From Roseibium sp. TrichSKD4 (GTDB taxonomy: Bacteria > Pseudomonadota > Alphaproteobacteria > Rhizobiales > Stappiaceae): a stretch of DNA of 55,446 nt. Position numbers and translations under genes: made by a program. Where the stretch lies: positions 758,971-814,416 of the forward strand of contig NZ_GL476320.1 in NCBI RefSeq assembly GCF_000148725.1. Reading direction: 5' to 3'. Below the pieces are notes generated by a model. The model ran no database searches, was not told the DNA's origin, and saw only the letters and a list, made by a program, of their open reading frames with translations. The first letter of the stretch is position 1; each line of letters begins with the position of its first letter. Below, one piece after another: positions 1 through 8,792 of this stretch.

Positions 1-41
1 CAGGCCTCTGCGAGATCGGAGGTCTTGGTAATCACATTCAT
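1..41 (-). CDS. rnd: Ribonuclease D, N-terminal tip (partial)
   Basis: An ATG on the minus strand at 39-41 opens a frame that runs off the left edge and reads MNVITKTSDLAEA. This matches the usual start of alphaproteobacterial ribonuclease D (M-x-x-I-T-x-T-x-x-L-A), a 3'-5' exoribonuclease that trims tRNA and other stable RNA. In many alphaproteobacteria rnd lies next to aspS, which is present here about 2 kb away. Only 13 codons are visible, so the call rests on the N-terminal pattern and the neighbourhood. Confidence 0.5.
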   Translation of the reverse strand, partial: MNVITKTSDLAEA

Positions 42-194
42 GGTGATCAGGAGCTATACCCTAATAAGAATCCAATGTCGCCACGAAATGGCGAAAATAG
101 TCAGTGTGCGATCTTGAAGGGGCGCAATTTGTGCGCCTAAGGTGTAGGTAATTGGACTAAGGTCATTACTCTCGTCGATCAACGGAGCTACCAG

Positions 195-821
195 ATGCGT
201 AAAATCCTTGTTGTCAATTCCAAGGGCGGATGCGGAAAAACAACGATTGCGACGAATCTGGCTGCGGCGCTTGCAGCTCGTGGAGATGCGGTTGCCCTTG
301 CCGATGCAGACCGGCAGAAATCCAGTCTGGGATGGCTCAAGCGCCGTTCCAAGAAAATGAGCTCGATCGAAACGCTTGATTGGACGAAAGAAGGCAAGAT
401 TGGCGACAAGGAAAAAGGACTGGATGCCATCGTGATCGATGGCCCCAGCGGACTTCGATCTGAACTTGCAAAAACCCTGATTGCAGAAGCAGACGATATT
501 ATCGTGCCCGTTCTTCCGTCCGCATTTGACTGGGGTGCATCTCTCAAGTTTTTGGACGGCATTTCCGAGATCAAGAAGGTGCGCAAGGGCAAGGCTGATA
601 TACATCTGGTCGCCAACCGGGTGAACCGCAGTTCCACCCAGGTTGCTGAGTTGGAAAAACGCCTCGCCAAAAAGGGCTATCCAATTCTTTGCCGGATATC
701 TGACCGCGTGATCTACGCCCGCCACGCAGCAGCCGGTACAGGCATCTTTGATTACAACGATGCGCGCTCCAGCGATGTGCGCGGCCAGTGGCACCCGCTT
801 TTGCAGGCGGTGGACAGCTGA
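195..821 (+). CDS. Orphan ParA/MinD-family ATPase
   Basis: This 208-residue protein is a small cytoplasmic P-loop ATPase of the ParA/MinD group. The deviant Walker A motif KGGCGKTT lies at residues 10-17, with the signature lysine K10 that marks this class, and DADRQKSS follows at about 38-45. The family positions plasmids, chromosomes or protein clusters by ATP-dependent dimerisation. No parB or parS-like gene is adjacent, so this is an orphan ParA whose cargo cannot be read from context. The start is ATG. The gene ends base-to-base against the convergent lrgB (stops at 819-821 and 822-824). A perfect 6-bp inverted repeat (121-126 with 132-137) lies in the upstream region. Confidence 0.85.
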   Translation: MRKILVVNSKGGCGKTTIATNLAAALAARGDAVALADADRQKSSLGWLKRRSKKMSSIETLDWTKEGKIGDKEKGLDAIVIDGPSGLRSELAKTLIAEADDIIVPVLPSAFDWGASLKFLDGISEIKKVRKGKADIHLVANRVNRSSTQVAELEKRLAKKGYPILCRISDRVIYARHAAAGTGIFDYNDARSSDVRGQWHPLLQAVDS

Positions 822-1538
822 TCAGAACATCAACTGCCAAAGGATCGGTAGCAGGATTGCAGTTGCCAGCGCATTGAGGCCCATGGCAAGGCCAGAAAAG
901 GCTCCAGCCACTTCATTCACCTGGAGGGCGCGTGCGGTTCCAATGCCGTGACTTGCTGTACCCAGCGCCAGCCCGCGAGCTTGCCAGTTCTTAAGCCTGA
1001 AAATATTGAGAACAATCGGACCAAGCATGGCACCGGTAATACCGGTGAGGATAACCAGAACGGCTGTCAAAGAGGGCAGGCCGCCCAGTTGTTCCGTTAT
1101 GCCCATGGCGACAGGTGCCGTCACTGATTTCGGAGCAAGCGCAATCAGCGTGTCTCTTGATGCCCCCAACGCGTAGCCGATACCAAGTGCCGCTGCCATC
1201 GCCGTGATGGAGCCAGTGATGATGCTGGCCAGAATTGCAAAGGCAGACCGGCGAACCTTGTCGAATTGCCTGTATAGCGGAATGGCGAGAGACACGGTGG
1301 CAGGCCCCAGAAGAAAATGGACAAACTGGGCCCCATCAAAATAGTCCTGATAGGGTGTTCCGGTGATCAGGAGAATTCCTACGATGGTAAGAACTGCAAT
1401 CAATACAGGATTAAAGAGCGGGTTTCGGCCACTCCGATCATAGATACAGCTGCCTGCTTGAAAGGCGACAAGGGTCAGTGTGAGGTGCAGGAGCGGTGAT
1501 GCGCTGAGATAAACCCAGACGTCGCGAAGATCATCCAT
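822..1538 (-). CDS. lrgB: LrgB-family membrane protein
   Basis: The 238-residue product is a multi-pass inner-membrane protein of the LrgB/CidB (YohK) family. It contains the family hallmarks APKSVTAPVAM in the centre and ASHGIGTARA near the C-terminus. LrgAB/CidAB pairs are described as holin/antiholin-like proteins or as transporters of small metabolites. Its role here is not shown by the sequence. I chose the ATG at 1538 because GAGGAATAGGT precedes it and because it lies only 2 bases after the lrgA stop. A longer frame to 1658 runs back through lrgA and has no family similarity. It forms an operon with lrgA and is convergent with the ParA gene. Confidence 0.85.
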   Translation of the reverse strand: MDDLRDVWVYLSASPLLHLTLTLVAFQAGSCIYDRSGRNPLFNPVLIAVLTIVGILLITGTPYQDYFDGAQFVHFLLGPATVSLAIPLYRQFDKVRRSAFAILASIITGSITAMAAALGIGYALGASRDTLIALAPKSVTAPVAMGITEQLGGLPSLTAVLVILTGITGAMLGPIVLNIFRLKNWQARGLALGTASHGIGTARALQVNEVAGAFSGLAMGLNALATAILLPILWQLMF

Positions 1539-1540
1539 AC

Positions 1541-1903
1541 CTATTCCTCGGTCTGATTTGATGCGGAGGAGCCGCGCGTGAGATAGGTCATCAATGCGGC
1601 GGTGACGATGATGGTCAAAACCGTGCTGGCAACAAGCGCGATGGATATCGCTATCCAATCGCTACCCAAAAGCTTGAAGTGCAGCATGACACCGACGCCG
1701 GCTGGCACAAACAGAAGCGACAAATGGTTCAGAAGACCGCCGGTGACGGAGCTGAGCTGTTCGGGAATGCCGCCCTTGAAGACAAGAAAGAAAAACAGCA
1801 GCACCATGCCGAGAACCGGGCCGGGGATCGGTAGGTCAAGCGCAACGCGGGCAAGTTCACCTGCAAGCTGGCAGCTGAAAATCAGCGTGAGATAATTGAG
1901 CAT
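1541..1903 (-). CDS. lrgA: LrgA/CidA-family holin-like protein
   Basis: This 120-residue protein has four predicted membrane segments and the LrgA/CidA pattern, including LPIPGPVLGMVLLF near residues 24-37 and LLFVPAGVGVML near 63-74. It is the small partner of LrgB, which follows after a 2-base gap, so the two are almost certainly co-translated. The family has been linked to murein hydrolase control, programmed lysis or metabolite export, and the sequence alone does not choose among these. The region 1904-2163 between lrgA and the divergent aspS carries both promoters. I could not mark either with confidence. Confidence 0.85.
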   Translation of the reverse strand: MLNYLTLIFSCQLAGELARVALDLPIPGPVLGMVLLFFFLVFKGGIPEQLSSVTGGLLNHLSLLFVPAGVGVMLHFKLLGSDWIAISIALVASTVLTIIVTAALMTYLTRGSSASNQTEE

Positions 1904-2163
1904 GGTGTTCGCACTCCGGGAGGGGGAGCCCCAGAAAATCTGTAGAGTGGGTCAAGGTCAAGCTGGAGTGGACCGGAAGGAGTTCTCGCTGCTTCGAAAC
2001 AGTGGATGGTTCCTGCTTTGGCCAAACATCCCCATATCAGACAGGCTCAACTGCCGCATTCCCTTGACTTTCTGCCCCCGGCATGGCTTGTGCCCACGGC
2101 GCGGCTTGTGATTGATGAGCGGCGACAGGATTCTATATGCATTCAAGGACCATCGAGGACATC

Positions 2164-3948
2164 ATGCACCTTTACCGGAGCCATTCTTGCGGCGATCTGC
2201 GCGCAGATCACGTTGGCGAAACCATCCGTCTTTCTGGCTGGGTTCACCGGGTTCGCGATCATGGTGGCGTGCTGTTCATCGACCTGCGCGACCACTATGG
2301 CATGACCCAGTGTGTAGTTGATCCGGATTCCGATGCATTCGGCCTGGCGGAAACGGTGCGCTCCGAATGGTGTATCCGCATTGATGGAACCGTGAAGAAG
2401 CGGACTGAAGAGACCATCAACTCCGAATTGCCAACCGGTGAAATCGAAGTTTTCATTCGGGAAATGGAAGTTCTCGGCGCAGCTCAAGAGCTGCCGCTTC
2501 CGGTCTTTGGCGAGCTGGATTACCCGGAAGAGGTTCGCCTGAAATACCGCTATCTGGACCTGCGCCGCGAGAAGTTGCACAACAACATTGTTCTGCGCTC
2601 CGATGTAGTGAAGGATTTGCGTGAGCGGATGTGGAACCTTGGGTTCAACGAGTTCCAGACGCCGATCATCACTGCCTCGTCCCCAGAAGGTGCGCGCGAC
2701 TTCCTCGTGCCGTCCCGCCTCCATCCGGGCAAGTTCTATGCGCTGCCGCAAGCCCCGCAGCAGTTCAAACAGCTGATCATGGTGTCGGGCTTCGACAAGT
2801 ATTTCCAGATCGCGCCGTGTTTCCGGGATGAAGACCCACGCGCTGACCGTTCACCGACGGACTTCTATCAGCTCGACATGGAAATGTCCTTTGTTACGCA
2901 GCAGGAAATCTTTGACACGATAGAGCCGGTCATTGCGGGTTGCTTTGAGCGCTTTGGCAAGGGACGGCCTGTCAATCGCAACTGGCCGCAGATTTCTTAT
3001 AAGGACGCTGCGCTGTGGTATGGCTCCGACAAGCCGGACCTCCGCAACCCGCTGAAGATGCAGATTGTCTCTGAGCATTTCAAAGGCTCTGGTTTTGCGA
3101 TCTTTGCAAACCTTCTGGAACAGCCGGGCACTGAAATTCGCGCAATCCCTGCACCCAAGGGTGGCAGCCGCAAGTTCTGTGACCGCATGAACAAGTTTGC
3201 CCAAGGCGAAGGTCTTCCGGGCATGGGCTACATCTTCTGGCGGAAAGCCGAAGACGGGTCCATGGAAGCAGCGGGGCCGCTTGCGAAAAACATTGGTCCG
3301 GAACGCACTGAAGCCATTCGTCAGCAACTCGGCCTTGAGGTTGGTGATGCGGCGTTTTTCCTCGGCGGTAAGCCGAAACAGTTTGAAGCTGTTGCCGGGA
3401 AGGCGCGTAACATCATCGGCGAAGAGCTTGGCCACACCGATAAGGACCGGTTCGAGTTCGCCTGGATTGTCGACTTCCCAATTTATGAGCGCGACGAAGA
3501 AACCGGCGAGATCGACTTTGAGCATAACCCGTTCTCCATGCCTCAGGGCGGAATGGAGGCTCTGGAAAGCGATCCGCTTGAAGTCCTCGGCTATCAGTAT
3601 GACCTGACCTGTAACGGCAACGAGTTGGTGTCTGGAGCGATCCGAAACCACAAGCCTGAAATCATGTACAAGGCCTTTGAAATTGCCGGCTATCCGAAGG
3701 AAGAAGTCGACAAGCGTTTCGGCGGCATGGTTACGGCCTTCCAGTATGGCGCACCTCCCCATGGTGGCTGCGCTGCCGGGATCGACCGCATGGTCATGCT
3801 CTTGGCAGATGAAAGCACGATCCGCGAAGTGGTGATGTTCCCGATGAACCAGAAAGCGGAAGACCTGATGATGGGTGCGCCGTCCGAGGCGACACCGGCG
3901 CAGCTGCGCGACCTGCATTTGCGGCTGAATTTGCCCGATGCTGGATAG
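2164..3948 (+). CDS. aspS: Aspartyl-tRNA synthetase
   Basis: This cytoplasmic class II aminoacyl-tRNA synthetase charges tRNA-Asp (and in many alphaproteobacteria also tRNA-Asn) with aspartate. The 594-residue length is that of bacterial-type AspRS: OB-fold anticodon domain (about 1-110), catalytic core, and a GAD insertion near 290-420. Motif 2 [10 protein letters not shown] begins at residue 220, and motif 3 GIDRMVML begins at 539 with the ATP-binding Arg542. The start ATG at 2164 is preceded by CGAGGA and gives the typical N-terminus MHLYRSHSC. An in-frame ATG nine codons upstream (2137) adds residues absent from the family. Whether it is the non-discriminating type cannot be decided by eye. 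Confidence 0.97.
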   Translation: MHLYRSHSCGDLRADHVGETIRLSGWVHRVRDHGGVLFIDLRDHYGMTQCVVDPDSDAFGLAETVRSEWCIRIDGTVKKRTEETINSELPTGEIEVFIREMEVLGAAQELPLPVFGELDYPEEVRLKYRYLDLRREKLHNNIVLRSDVVKDLRERMWNLGFNEFQTPIITASSPEGARDFLVPSRLHPGKFYALPQAPQQFKQLIMVSGFDKYFQIAPCFRDEDPRADRSPTDFYQLDMEMSFVTQQEIFDTIEPVIAGCFERFGKGRPVNRNWPQISYKDAALWYGSDKPDLRNPLKMQIVSEHFKGSGFAIFANLLEQPGTEIRAIPAPKGGSRKFCDRMNKFAQGEGLPGMGYIFWRKAEDGSMEAAGPLAKNIGPERTEAIRQQLGLEVGDAAFFLGGKPKQFEAVAGKARNIIGEELGHTDKDRFEFAWIVDFPIYERDEETGEIDFEHNPFSMPQGGMEALESDPLEVLGYQYDLTCNGNELVSGAIRNHKPEIMYKAFEIAGYPKEEVDKRFGGMVTAFQYGAPPHGGCAAGIDRMVMLLADESTIREVVMFPMNQKAEDLMMGAPSEATPAQLRDLHLRLNLPDAG

Positions 3949-3985
3949 GCCTTGCGATTGGGCGGCCAAATCACGATAGTCTGGA

Positions 3986-4010
3986 AGGGGGTCGGGTGTC
4001 CGGCCCCTCT
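3986..4010 (+). terminator. Weak hairpin after aspS
   Basis: AGGGG at 3986-3990 pairs with CCCCT at 4004-4008, with further CGG/CCG pairing inside, and the hairpin is followed by CTCTTGT. It could attenuate aspS transcription before the ABC exporter. The U-tract is poor, so read-through is likely. Confidence 0.3.
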
Positions 4011-4032
4011 CTTGTAATGAGGCGGGAATTTC

Positions 4033-5823
4033 GTGCTCAACACTGAAAAATGGCAGGTTTTTCAAGATCCTGACGGAACCTACCAGCTTATCAAACGGTT
4101 GCTGCGGGAAAACCTCCGCCAATATGCCTCCAAATATGCTCTGGCCTTCCTGTTCATGGGGCTTGTGGCTGCCTCCACGGCGGCCAGTGCATGGATCATG
4201 CGCGATGTGATCAATGAGATTTTCATCAGCCGCGATCCGAAGATGGTTTATCTGATTGCCGGCGTCGTGATGCTGATCTTTGCGATCAAGGGCGGTGCGA
4301 CCTATGGCCAGTTGGTGATCCTGAGCCGCATCGGCAATGCCATTGTGGCCGGTCTTCAGCGACGGTTGTTTGCAAAGCTTGCCCGGCAGGACATGGCTTA
4401 CTTTGACAAGACCGCCATGGGCGACGTTGTGGTGCGCATCAATCAGGGTGCCACGGATACGCGTACAGCGTTGGACATGGTGGTCGTAACGCTTGGCCGG
4501 GATGTGTTGACGCTTGTTGGTCTTGTCATCGTCATGTTGGCGCAGGACCCGACGTTGAGCCTGTTTGCGCTTTTTATCATGCCACCTGCAGTTATTGGCG
4601 TGACCTTTTTGGTCAAGCGTGTGCGCAAGCATGCCAAGCAGCAATTTGTTTCCACCGCCCAAATCATGTCGATCATTCAGGAAACCACCATCGGCATTCG
4701 CGTGGTCAAGGCATTTGGTGTTGAGACTGCGCTTGAGGACCGAATGGAAACAGCGGTCCGGGACGTTGAAAAGCAGGCTAACAAAATCGCAGCCTTGACC
4801 GCAAGAACATCTCCGCTGATGGAAACGCTCGGCGGCTTCGCCATCGCGCTGGTGATCCTTTACGGCGGTTATTCAGTTGTGAATCTGGGGCAGGACCCAG
4901 GCGCGTTTTTTGCCTTCATTACAGCGTTGCTGCTTGCCTATGACCCGGCAAAGCGACTTGCGCGCCTTCAGGTAAATTTGAACAAGAGCCTCGTTGGCGT
5001 GCGTTTGATGTACGAGCTGCTGGACGATAACACCGGGATGGACACGGCAGAAGGTGGCAGGGCACTTGCCGTGTCTGCGGGCAAGGTTGATCTGCGCGAT
5101 ATTGCCTTTTCCTACGGTGAAGGTGCAGCTCTCAAAAAACTGACACTGACCGCCGAGCCTGGAAAAATGACGGCCCTTGTCGGTTCCTCGGGTGCTGGAA
5201 AGTCGACTGCCTTTAGCCTGATCGAGCGGTTTTATGAACCGGGCAGCGGGCAGGTTTTGATTGATGATCAAGATGTCGCCAGGGTGCCGCTGGATAGCCT
5301 GCGTGAGCAGATCGCCTATGTGGGGCAGGATACGTTTCTTTTTGATATCTCAATTCGCGACAACATTACCATTGGGCGTCCGGACGCTTCACAGGCTGAA
5401 ATCGAGGAAGCGGCGCGCAACGCCAACGCGCATGACTTCATTCTCGAGCTGGAAAATGGCTATGACACGTTTGCGGGCGAGGGGGGCGGTCGTCTTTCCG
5501 GCGGTCAAAGGCAGCGTATAGCTATCGCCCGCGCCATGTTGCGGGACGCGCCGATCCTGTTGCTGGATGAAGCGACATCAGCCCTTGATGCTGAATCAGA
5601 ATCCAAAATTCAAGCCGCTCTCACCCGTTTGATGGAAGGCCGGACGACGCTCGTCATTGCACACCGGCTTTCCACCGTGCGCCATGCGGACTGTATCCAT
5701 GTTCTGGACAAGGGTGAAGTGGTGGAAAGCGGCACCCATGCAGAGCTCTTTGCCAAAGACGGCATCTATCGGCGTTTGGCTGAACTTCAATTTCAAGATG
5801 GAAAGTCGGACAACGCCGCTTAA
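4033..5823 (+). CDS. ABC exporter, fused membrane and ATPase domains (MsbA-like)
   Basis: This 596-residue half-transporter has an N-terminal six-helix membrane domain (about 25-340) followed by the nucleotide-binding domain. Walker A GSSGAGKST is at 384-392, the ABC signature LSGGQ at 488-492, and Walker B ILLLDEA at 508-514. A homodimer would export a lipid, peptide or drug-like substrate. The MsbA/lipid-flippase resemblance is general and does not fix the substrate. The start is GTG at 4033 behind GAGGCGGG. It lies 84 bases after aspS on the same strand, and is convergent with the next gene. Confidence 0.88.
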   Translation: MLNTEKWQVFQDPDGTYQLIKRLLRENLRQYASKYALAFLFMGLVAASTAASAWIMRDVINEIFISRDPKMVYLIAGVVMLIFAIKGGATYGQLVILSRIGNAIVAGLQRRLFAKLARQDMAYFDKTAMGDVVVRINQGATDTRTALDMVVVTLGRDVLTLVGLVIVMLAQDPTLSLFALFIMPPAVIGVTFLVKRVRKHAKQQFVSTAQIMSIIQETTIGIRVVKAFGVETALEDRMETAVRDVEKQANKIAALTARTSPLMETLGGFAIALVILYGGYSVVNLGQDPGAFFAFITALLLAYDPAKRLARLQVNLNKSLVGVRLMYELLDDNTGMDTAEGGRALAVSAGKVDLRDIAFSYGEGAALKKLTLTAEPGKMTALVGSSGAGKSTAFSLIERFYEPGSGQVLIDDQDVARVPLDSLREQIAYVGQDTFLFDISIRDNITIGRPDASQAEIEEAARNANAHDFILELENGYDTFAGEGGGRLSGGQRQRIAIARAMLRDAPILLLDEATSALDAESESKIQAALTRLMEGRTTLVIAHRLSTVRHADCIHVLDKGEVVESGTHAELFAKDGIYRRLAELQFQDGKSDNAA

Positions 5824-5843
5824 AAAGGGTTGTATTCCAACGC

Positions 5844-6596
5844 TCAGTTTGCCGTGGCGATTGTGTCCGGCAGATTGAGGTTTGATGGGCCATAAACGAA
5901 CTGGTTCCTCCCGGCGTTTTTCGCAGAATAGAGGTTTTCGTCGGCTTCCTTGAATATCAAAGTGAGGGTTGAACCCTTCTTGATCTTTGCAATGCCAATG
6001 CTGACGGTCAGATTGATCTCATGGCCCGCGATCACTTTGCCATTTTCGGCGATTGCCGTTCTAATCTGTTCAGCGCGGGTGACAATCTCTTGATCCCCAA
6101 CGCCTTTTAGGAAAATCGCAAATTCTTCGCCGCCAACGCGGCCAACCAAATCGGACTTTCGGACATTGAAGTTGAGCGTCTGGCCGATCAGGCGAAGAGC
6201 CATATCGCCAACATCGTGACCGTAGGTGTCATTGATTTGCTTGAAGTGATCTGCGTCGACCAGGAAGAGCGCACCGCCGTCTGAAAAGCGCTGTCGAACG
6301 GGTTCAAGAAAATAGCTTCGCGCCAGCACACCTGTCAGCTGATCAAACTTGACGAAATCCTCAAGTTTGGCGACCGCTTTATTGACCGTCTTGACGATGT
6401 TCAACGCGACGATCGATATCGGAACAGCAATGAGCGATGCGATAATGGCAGTGAACAGCAATGGGCCGACCATAGCCTGATACTGTCCTGTCATTGCGAA
6501 CATTATGAAAACAGAAAAGGTGCTTCCGAGTACAGCAAGAAGCGTGAAAACAGCAGTATAAATCGCAACATCTTTGTTGCTGTGAATAGAAAACAC
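5844..6596 (-). CDS. Membrane-bound diguanylate cyclase (GGEEF)
   Basis: This 250-residue protein has two N-terminal membrane helices (about 11-33 and 42-66) and a GGDEF domain from about 80 to 240. The active-site motif is GGEEF at 155-159. An RxxD product-inhibition site (R146, D149) sits exactly five residues before it, so the enzyme is probably active and feedback-inhibited by c-di-GMP. It condenses two GTP into c-di-GMP. The periplasmic loop is very short and no separate sensor domain is visible. The start is GTG at 6596, with AGGA about nine bases upstream. Its 3' end faces the ABC exporter across 20 bases. Confidence 0.88.
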   Translation of the reverse strand: MFSIHSNKDVAIYTAVFTLLAVLGSTFSVFIMFAMTGQYQAMVGPLLFTAIIASLIAVPISIVALNIVKTVNKAVAKLEDFVKFDQLTGVLARSYFLEPVRQRFSDGGALFLVDADHFKQINDTYGHDVGDMALRLIGQTLNFNVRKSDLVGRVGGEEFAIFLKGVGDQEIVTRAEQIRTAIAENGKVIAGHEINLTVSIGIAKIKKGSTLTLIFKEADENLYSAKNAGRNQFVYGPSNLNLPDTIATAN

Positions 6597-6712
6597 TTTT
6601 CAATTCCTGATTAATTTGCCGTAGCGTTACATGTCGAGAATTAACAATGTCCTCACGCGCGGGTCTAACGCGCTAATTATCTGAAAAATATTGTGAAATA
6701 TGCCAATGAACG

Positions 6713-6733
6713 GCCCCGGCTTCGGGCCGGGGC
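6713..6733 (-). terminator. GC-rich hairpin downstream of the hypothetical gene
   Basis: A perfect 8-bp stem (6713-6720 with 6726-6733) has a TTCGG loop. It follows the stop of the gene ending at 6756 and lies upstream of the diguanylate cyclase. No good U-tract follows on the minus strand, so it is a likely but weak terminator or a 3'-end stabiliser. Confidence 0.45.
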
Positions 6734-6755
6734 ATCCTTTAGGTCTCAAATGATG

Positions 6756-7196
6756 CTATTTATCTGTTTGGTGGGTCTTTTCCCACTCGGATAGTTTTTT
6801 ACGGATGTTCTCGACAACGCTTTCACTAAGACCTTTTTCGTCGACGATTGGCGGATGTTTTTTCTGAGGGCCAGGTTTTGAGTGCTGGTGAACAGCTGTC
6901 ACAGTTGCTCTCAATTTTGTAATCGCATCAAAAAAGAGCGTGCTATCAACGGTGAATGTGACTTCGATATTCCAAACATCATAATGCTCGCCGTGTTTGC
7001 GGACCATGCGTTTGGCTTGAACAGTGTGCGTTCCATCGCTGTAGTCGTCGGCATTGATCCCGACAAACATACAGCTGAAGGCGTGTGCCAATCCGCTTGG
7101 GTCGGGTTCCCCATGCGGGGCGTCGTAGTGACCTCCGGTCAAAGCAACAAGCGCTGTGTCATTTATCGCATTGGAAGAGATCAGCGCTGTGATCAC
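6756..7196 (-). CDS. Hypothetical protein, possibly the 3' part of a broken gene
   Basis: I do not recognise this family. From the GTG at 7196 it would give 146 residues, soluble and charged, with no membrane segment or signal peptide. The same frame continues upstream of the GTG to an ATG at 7307, behind a good GGAG site. That upstream part reads 29 codons and meets a TGA at 7218-7220. The residues on both sides of the TGA look like ordinary coding sequence, so the original gene may have been 6756-7307 (183 codons with the TGA read through). Either the gene carries a nonsense mutation or it really starts at the weakly supported GTG. A GC-rich hairpin follows the gene. Confidence 0.5.
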   Translation of the reverse strand: MITALISSNAINDTALVALTGGHYDAPHGEPDPSGLAHAFSCMFVGINADDYSDGTHTVQAKRMVRKHGEHYDVWNIEVTFTVDSTLFFDAITKLRATVTAVHQHSKPGPQKKHPPIVDEKGLSESVVENIRKKLSEWEKTHQTDK

Positions 7197-7486
7197 ATAC
7201 CGCCAGTGTCCGGCTCTTCACGCTGTTCGCATGTGCTCGCCGTGGCGGACTGTGGCTATGCCCTCGAACTGAGTGCTTGAGTTTGTTTTGATTTCAAAGT
7301 CTGACATAATTAAAATCTCCATTTAAGTATTTGTATTTATTTATAATATTCTTATGTGGGTACTTTTATCTTGAATTTACGGAGCAAGAAAATAGCTCCA
7401 ACAGAAAGTGTAACTTCAAAAAGTGTTTCCGCAAAATTCTGAAGCGGAAAATTGTCGAGCATATAATCCGGGCAAGTTCTTGAAAT

Positions 7487-7513
7487 GAAAAACCCCGGCC
7501 ATTGACCGGGGTT
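7487..7513 (-). terminator. Rho-independent terminator
   Basis: AACCCCGG at 7491-7498 pairs perfectly with CCGGGGTT at 7506-7513, and on the minus strand the stem is followed by a U-tract (GGTTTTTC). It sits 23 bases after the stop of the exported-protein gene (7536-8696) and ends its transcript. Confidence 0.85.
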
Positions 7514-7535
7514 AAGCTGCAAGGCGTATTTGGTG

Positions 7536-8696
7536 TTACTGGTTGGCTGCGACGCCAATATTCAGGATTTTTGGCAAAGCCTGCGGTGCCAACATCACGG
7601 TGCCCATGATCTGAGAGAAGGGGACCGGATTTTCTGGCCGTGCTGAAACTGTGAGAGACTTCGGGTCGTTCAGATAAGTTGTGAGCGCTCCTGTAACCGT
7701 TTCTTGAAACTCCTGGTTCTTGAGTGCTGCCAGCAACTGCGTTACCGCGCCAATTTGCTGTTCGATATAGGCTGACTTCTCAATACCTGCTTTTTGAGCT
7801 TCAAATTCCAGCACGCGGTTGGTGAAGGATTGATCGTTGAAATCGATGGACAGCCCCGTGAGTGAGACGTTTTGTGTGAGGCCCATCGCCTTTTGCGGGT
7901 CATTGCCGATTTCTTCCAGCTTTTGAACCACTTCCTTTGAAACGCCGCCGAAGCCAAGGTTCAAGGTCAGGGTTCCAAAGTCTTCGCCTTTTATGGTGAG
8001 GTCCGTCAGATTTGCCTCTTCGCTCTCAGGCGACCACTTCCCGCGCCCGGCAACATCAATATCGACGTCCTCGTATCCCATTTCTTTCAAGGTTTTGGTT
8101 TGGCTTTTGGAAACCGCGCTGGTCTTAAAGCGGATATCGTCAATCTGAAACTGCATGCTCGTTGGAAGCTCTTCGAACATATCGCCAATTTCTGACTGGA
8201 TACGGGCAACGGTAATTGTCTCCTGATCTACGCCCGACACTTCGACCGAAGTGATGTCGAGACTGCTATAGGAGGGGTTGGAGACTGCTTCTGGACCTTT
8301 TGCCACCTCCTCAGGAGAGGGGAGAACAACATCCGTTGCCTTGAAGCTGGCAATTTTCATGCTGCCTTCGCTGGAGTCCATATCGACGGCCTCCAGAGAC
8401 AGCGTTTCAAGTTGCAGCCGACCGGTTTCCAGGGTCTTGCCACCGGACAGAACCGTGGTCGCAATTGTCACCAGTGCCTTTTCGTCATTCTTGTTGATGA
8501 TACGGATATCATCGATCAGGACGCCTGCATCGCTGGTGCCAACAGTGCCATAACTTTCAACTGTTCCCTGCTCTGACTCCAGAAGCGTGAGGAACGCGTC
8601 CGCAATGTCATTACCGGTCGGAGTGAACGCTTGAGCGCTCAAAGAGGTTGATAGCAGCAGGGCGGATGCGGTCAAACAAGGTGCGATGCGGGCCAT
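7536..8696 (-). CDS. Exported protein of unknown function
   Basis: This 386-residue protein has a clear Sec signal peptide: basic MARIAP, a hydrophobic core, and an AxA-type site near LSAQAFT at residues 19-25. The mature part alternates short beta-like stretches (LTIKGEDFGTLTLNLGF and similar), which suggests a repetitive beta-sheet protein. I see no catalytic motif and cannot name a family with confidence. Similar conserved exported proteins occur in related alphaproteobacteria, judging by general pattern only. It is transcribed alone: the PfkB gene upstream on the same strand is separated by about 96 bases, and a strong terminator follows. Confidence 0.75.
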   Translation of the reverse strand: MARIAPCLTASALLLSTSLSAQAFTPTGNDIADAFLTLLESEQGTVESYGTVGTSDAGVLIDDIRIINKNDEKALVTIATTVLSGGKTLETGRLQLETLSLEAVDMDSSEGSMKIASFKATDVVLPSPEEVAKGPEAVSNPSYSSLDITSVEVSGVDQETITVARIQSEIGDMFEELPTSMQFQIDDIRFKTSAVSKSQTKTLKEMGYEDVDIDVAGRGKWSPESEEANLTDLTIKGEDFGTLTLNLGFGGVSKEVVQKLEEIGNDPQKAMGLTQNVSLTGLSIDFNDQSFTNRVLEFEAQKAGIEKSAYIEQQIGAVTQLLAALKNQEFQETVTGALTTYLNDPKSLTVSARPENPVPFSQIMGTVMLAPQALPKILNIGVAANQ

Positions 8697-8792
8697 GAAA
8701 ACTCCATGAAAAAAGTGCGAGCCAAGTTTCGAATCTGCTGCACGATGCGGCAGCTAACACGGGGGATCAAGTCGAAAGCCGAAGGCTTGAGA

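Noticed and set aside
2851-4662. A 603-codon open frame antisense to aspS and the ABC exporter
   Set aside because: It lies wholly opposite two well-conserved genes. Its translation is rich in His, Gln and Arg without any motif, as expected of a shadow frame in high-GC DNA.
7218-7220. TGA as a selenocysteine codon
   Set aside because: Only a 3-bp stem is seen just downstream, with no convincing SECIS-like hairpin. The protein is not a known selenoprotein, so a nonsense change is simpler.
7352-7558. A 68-codon minus-strand frame with a hydrophobic C-terminus
   Set aside because: It overlaps the end of the exported-protein gene and runs through its terminator. The internal ATG at 7462 has no ribosome site.
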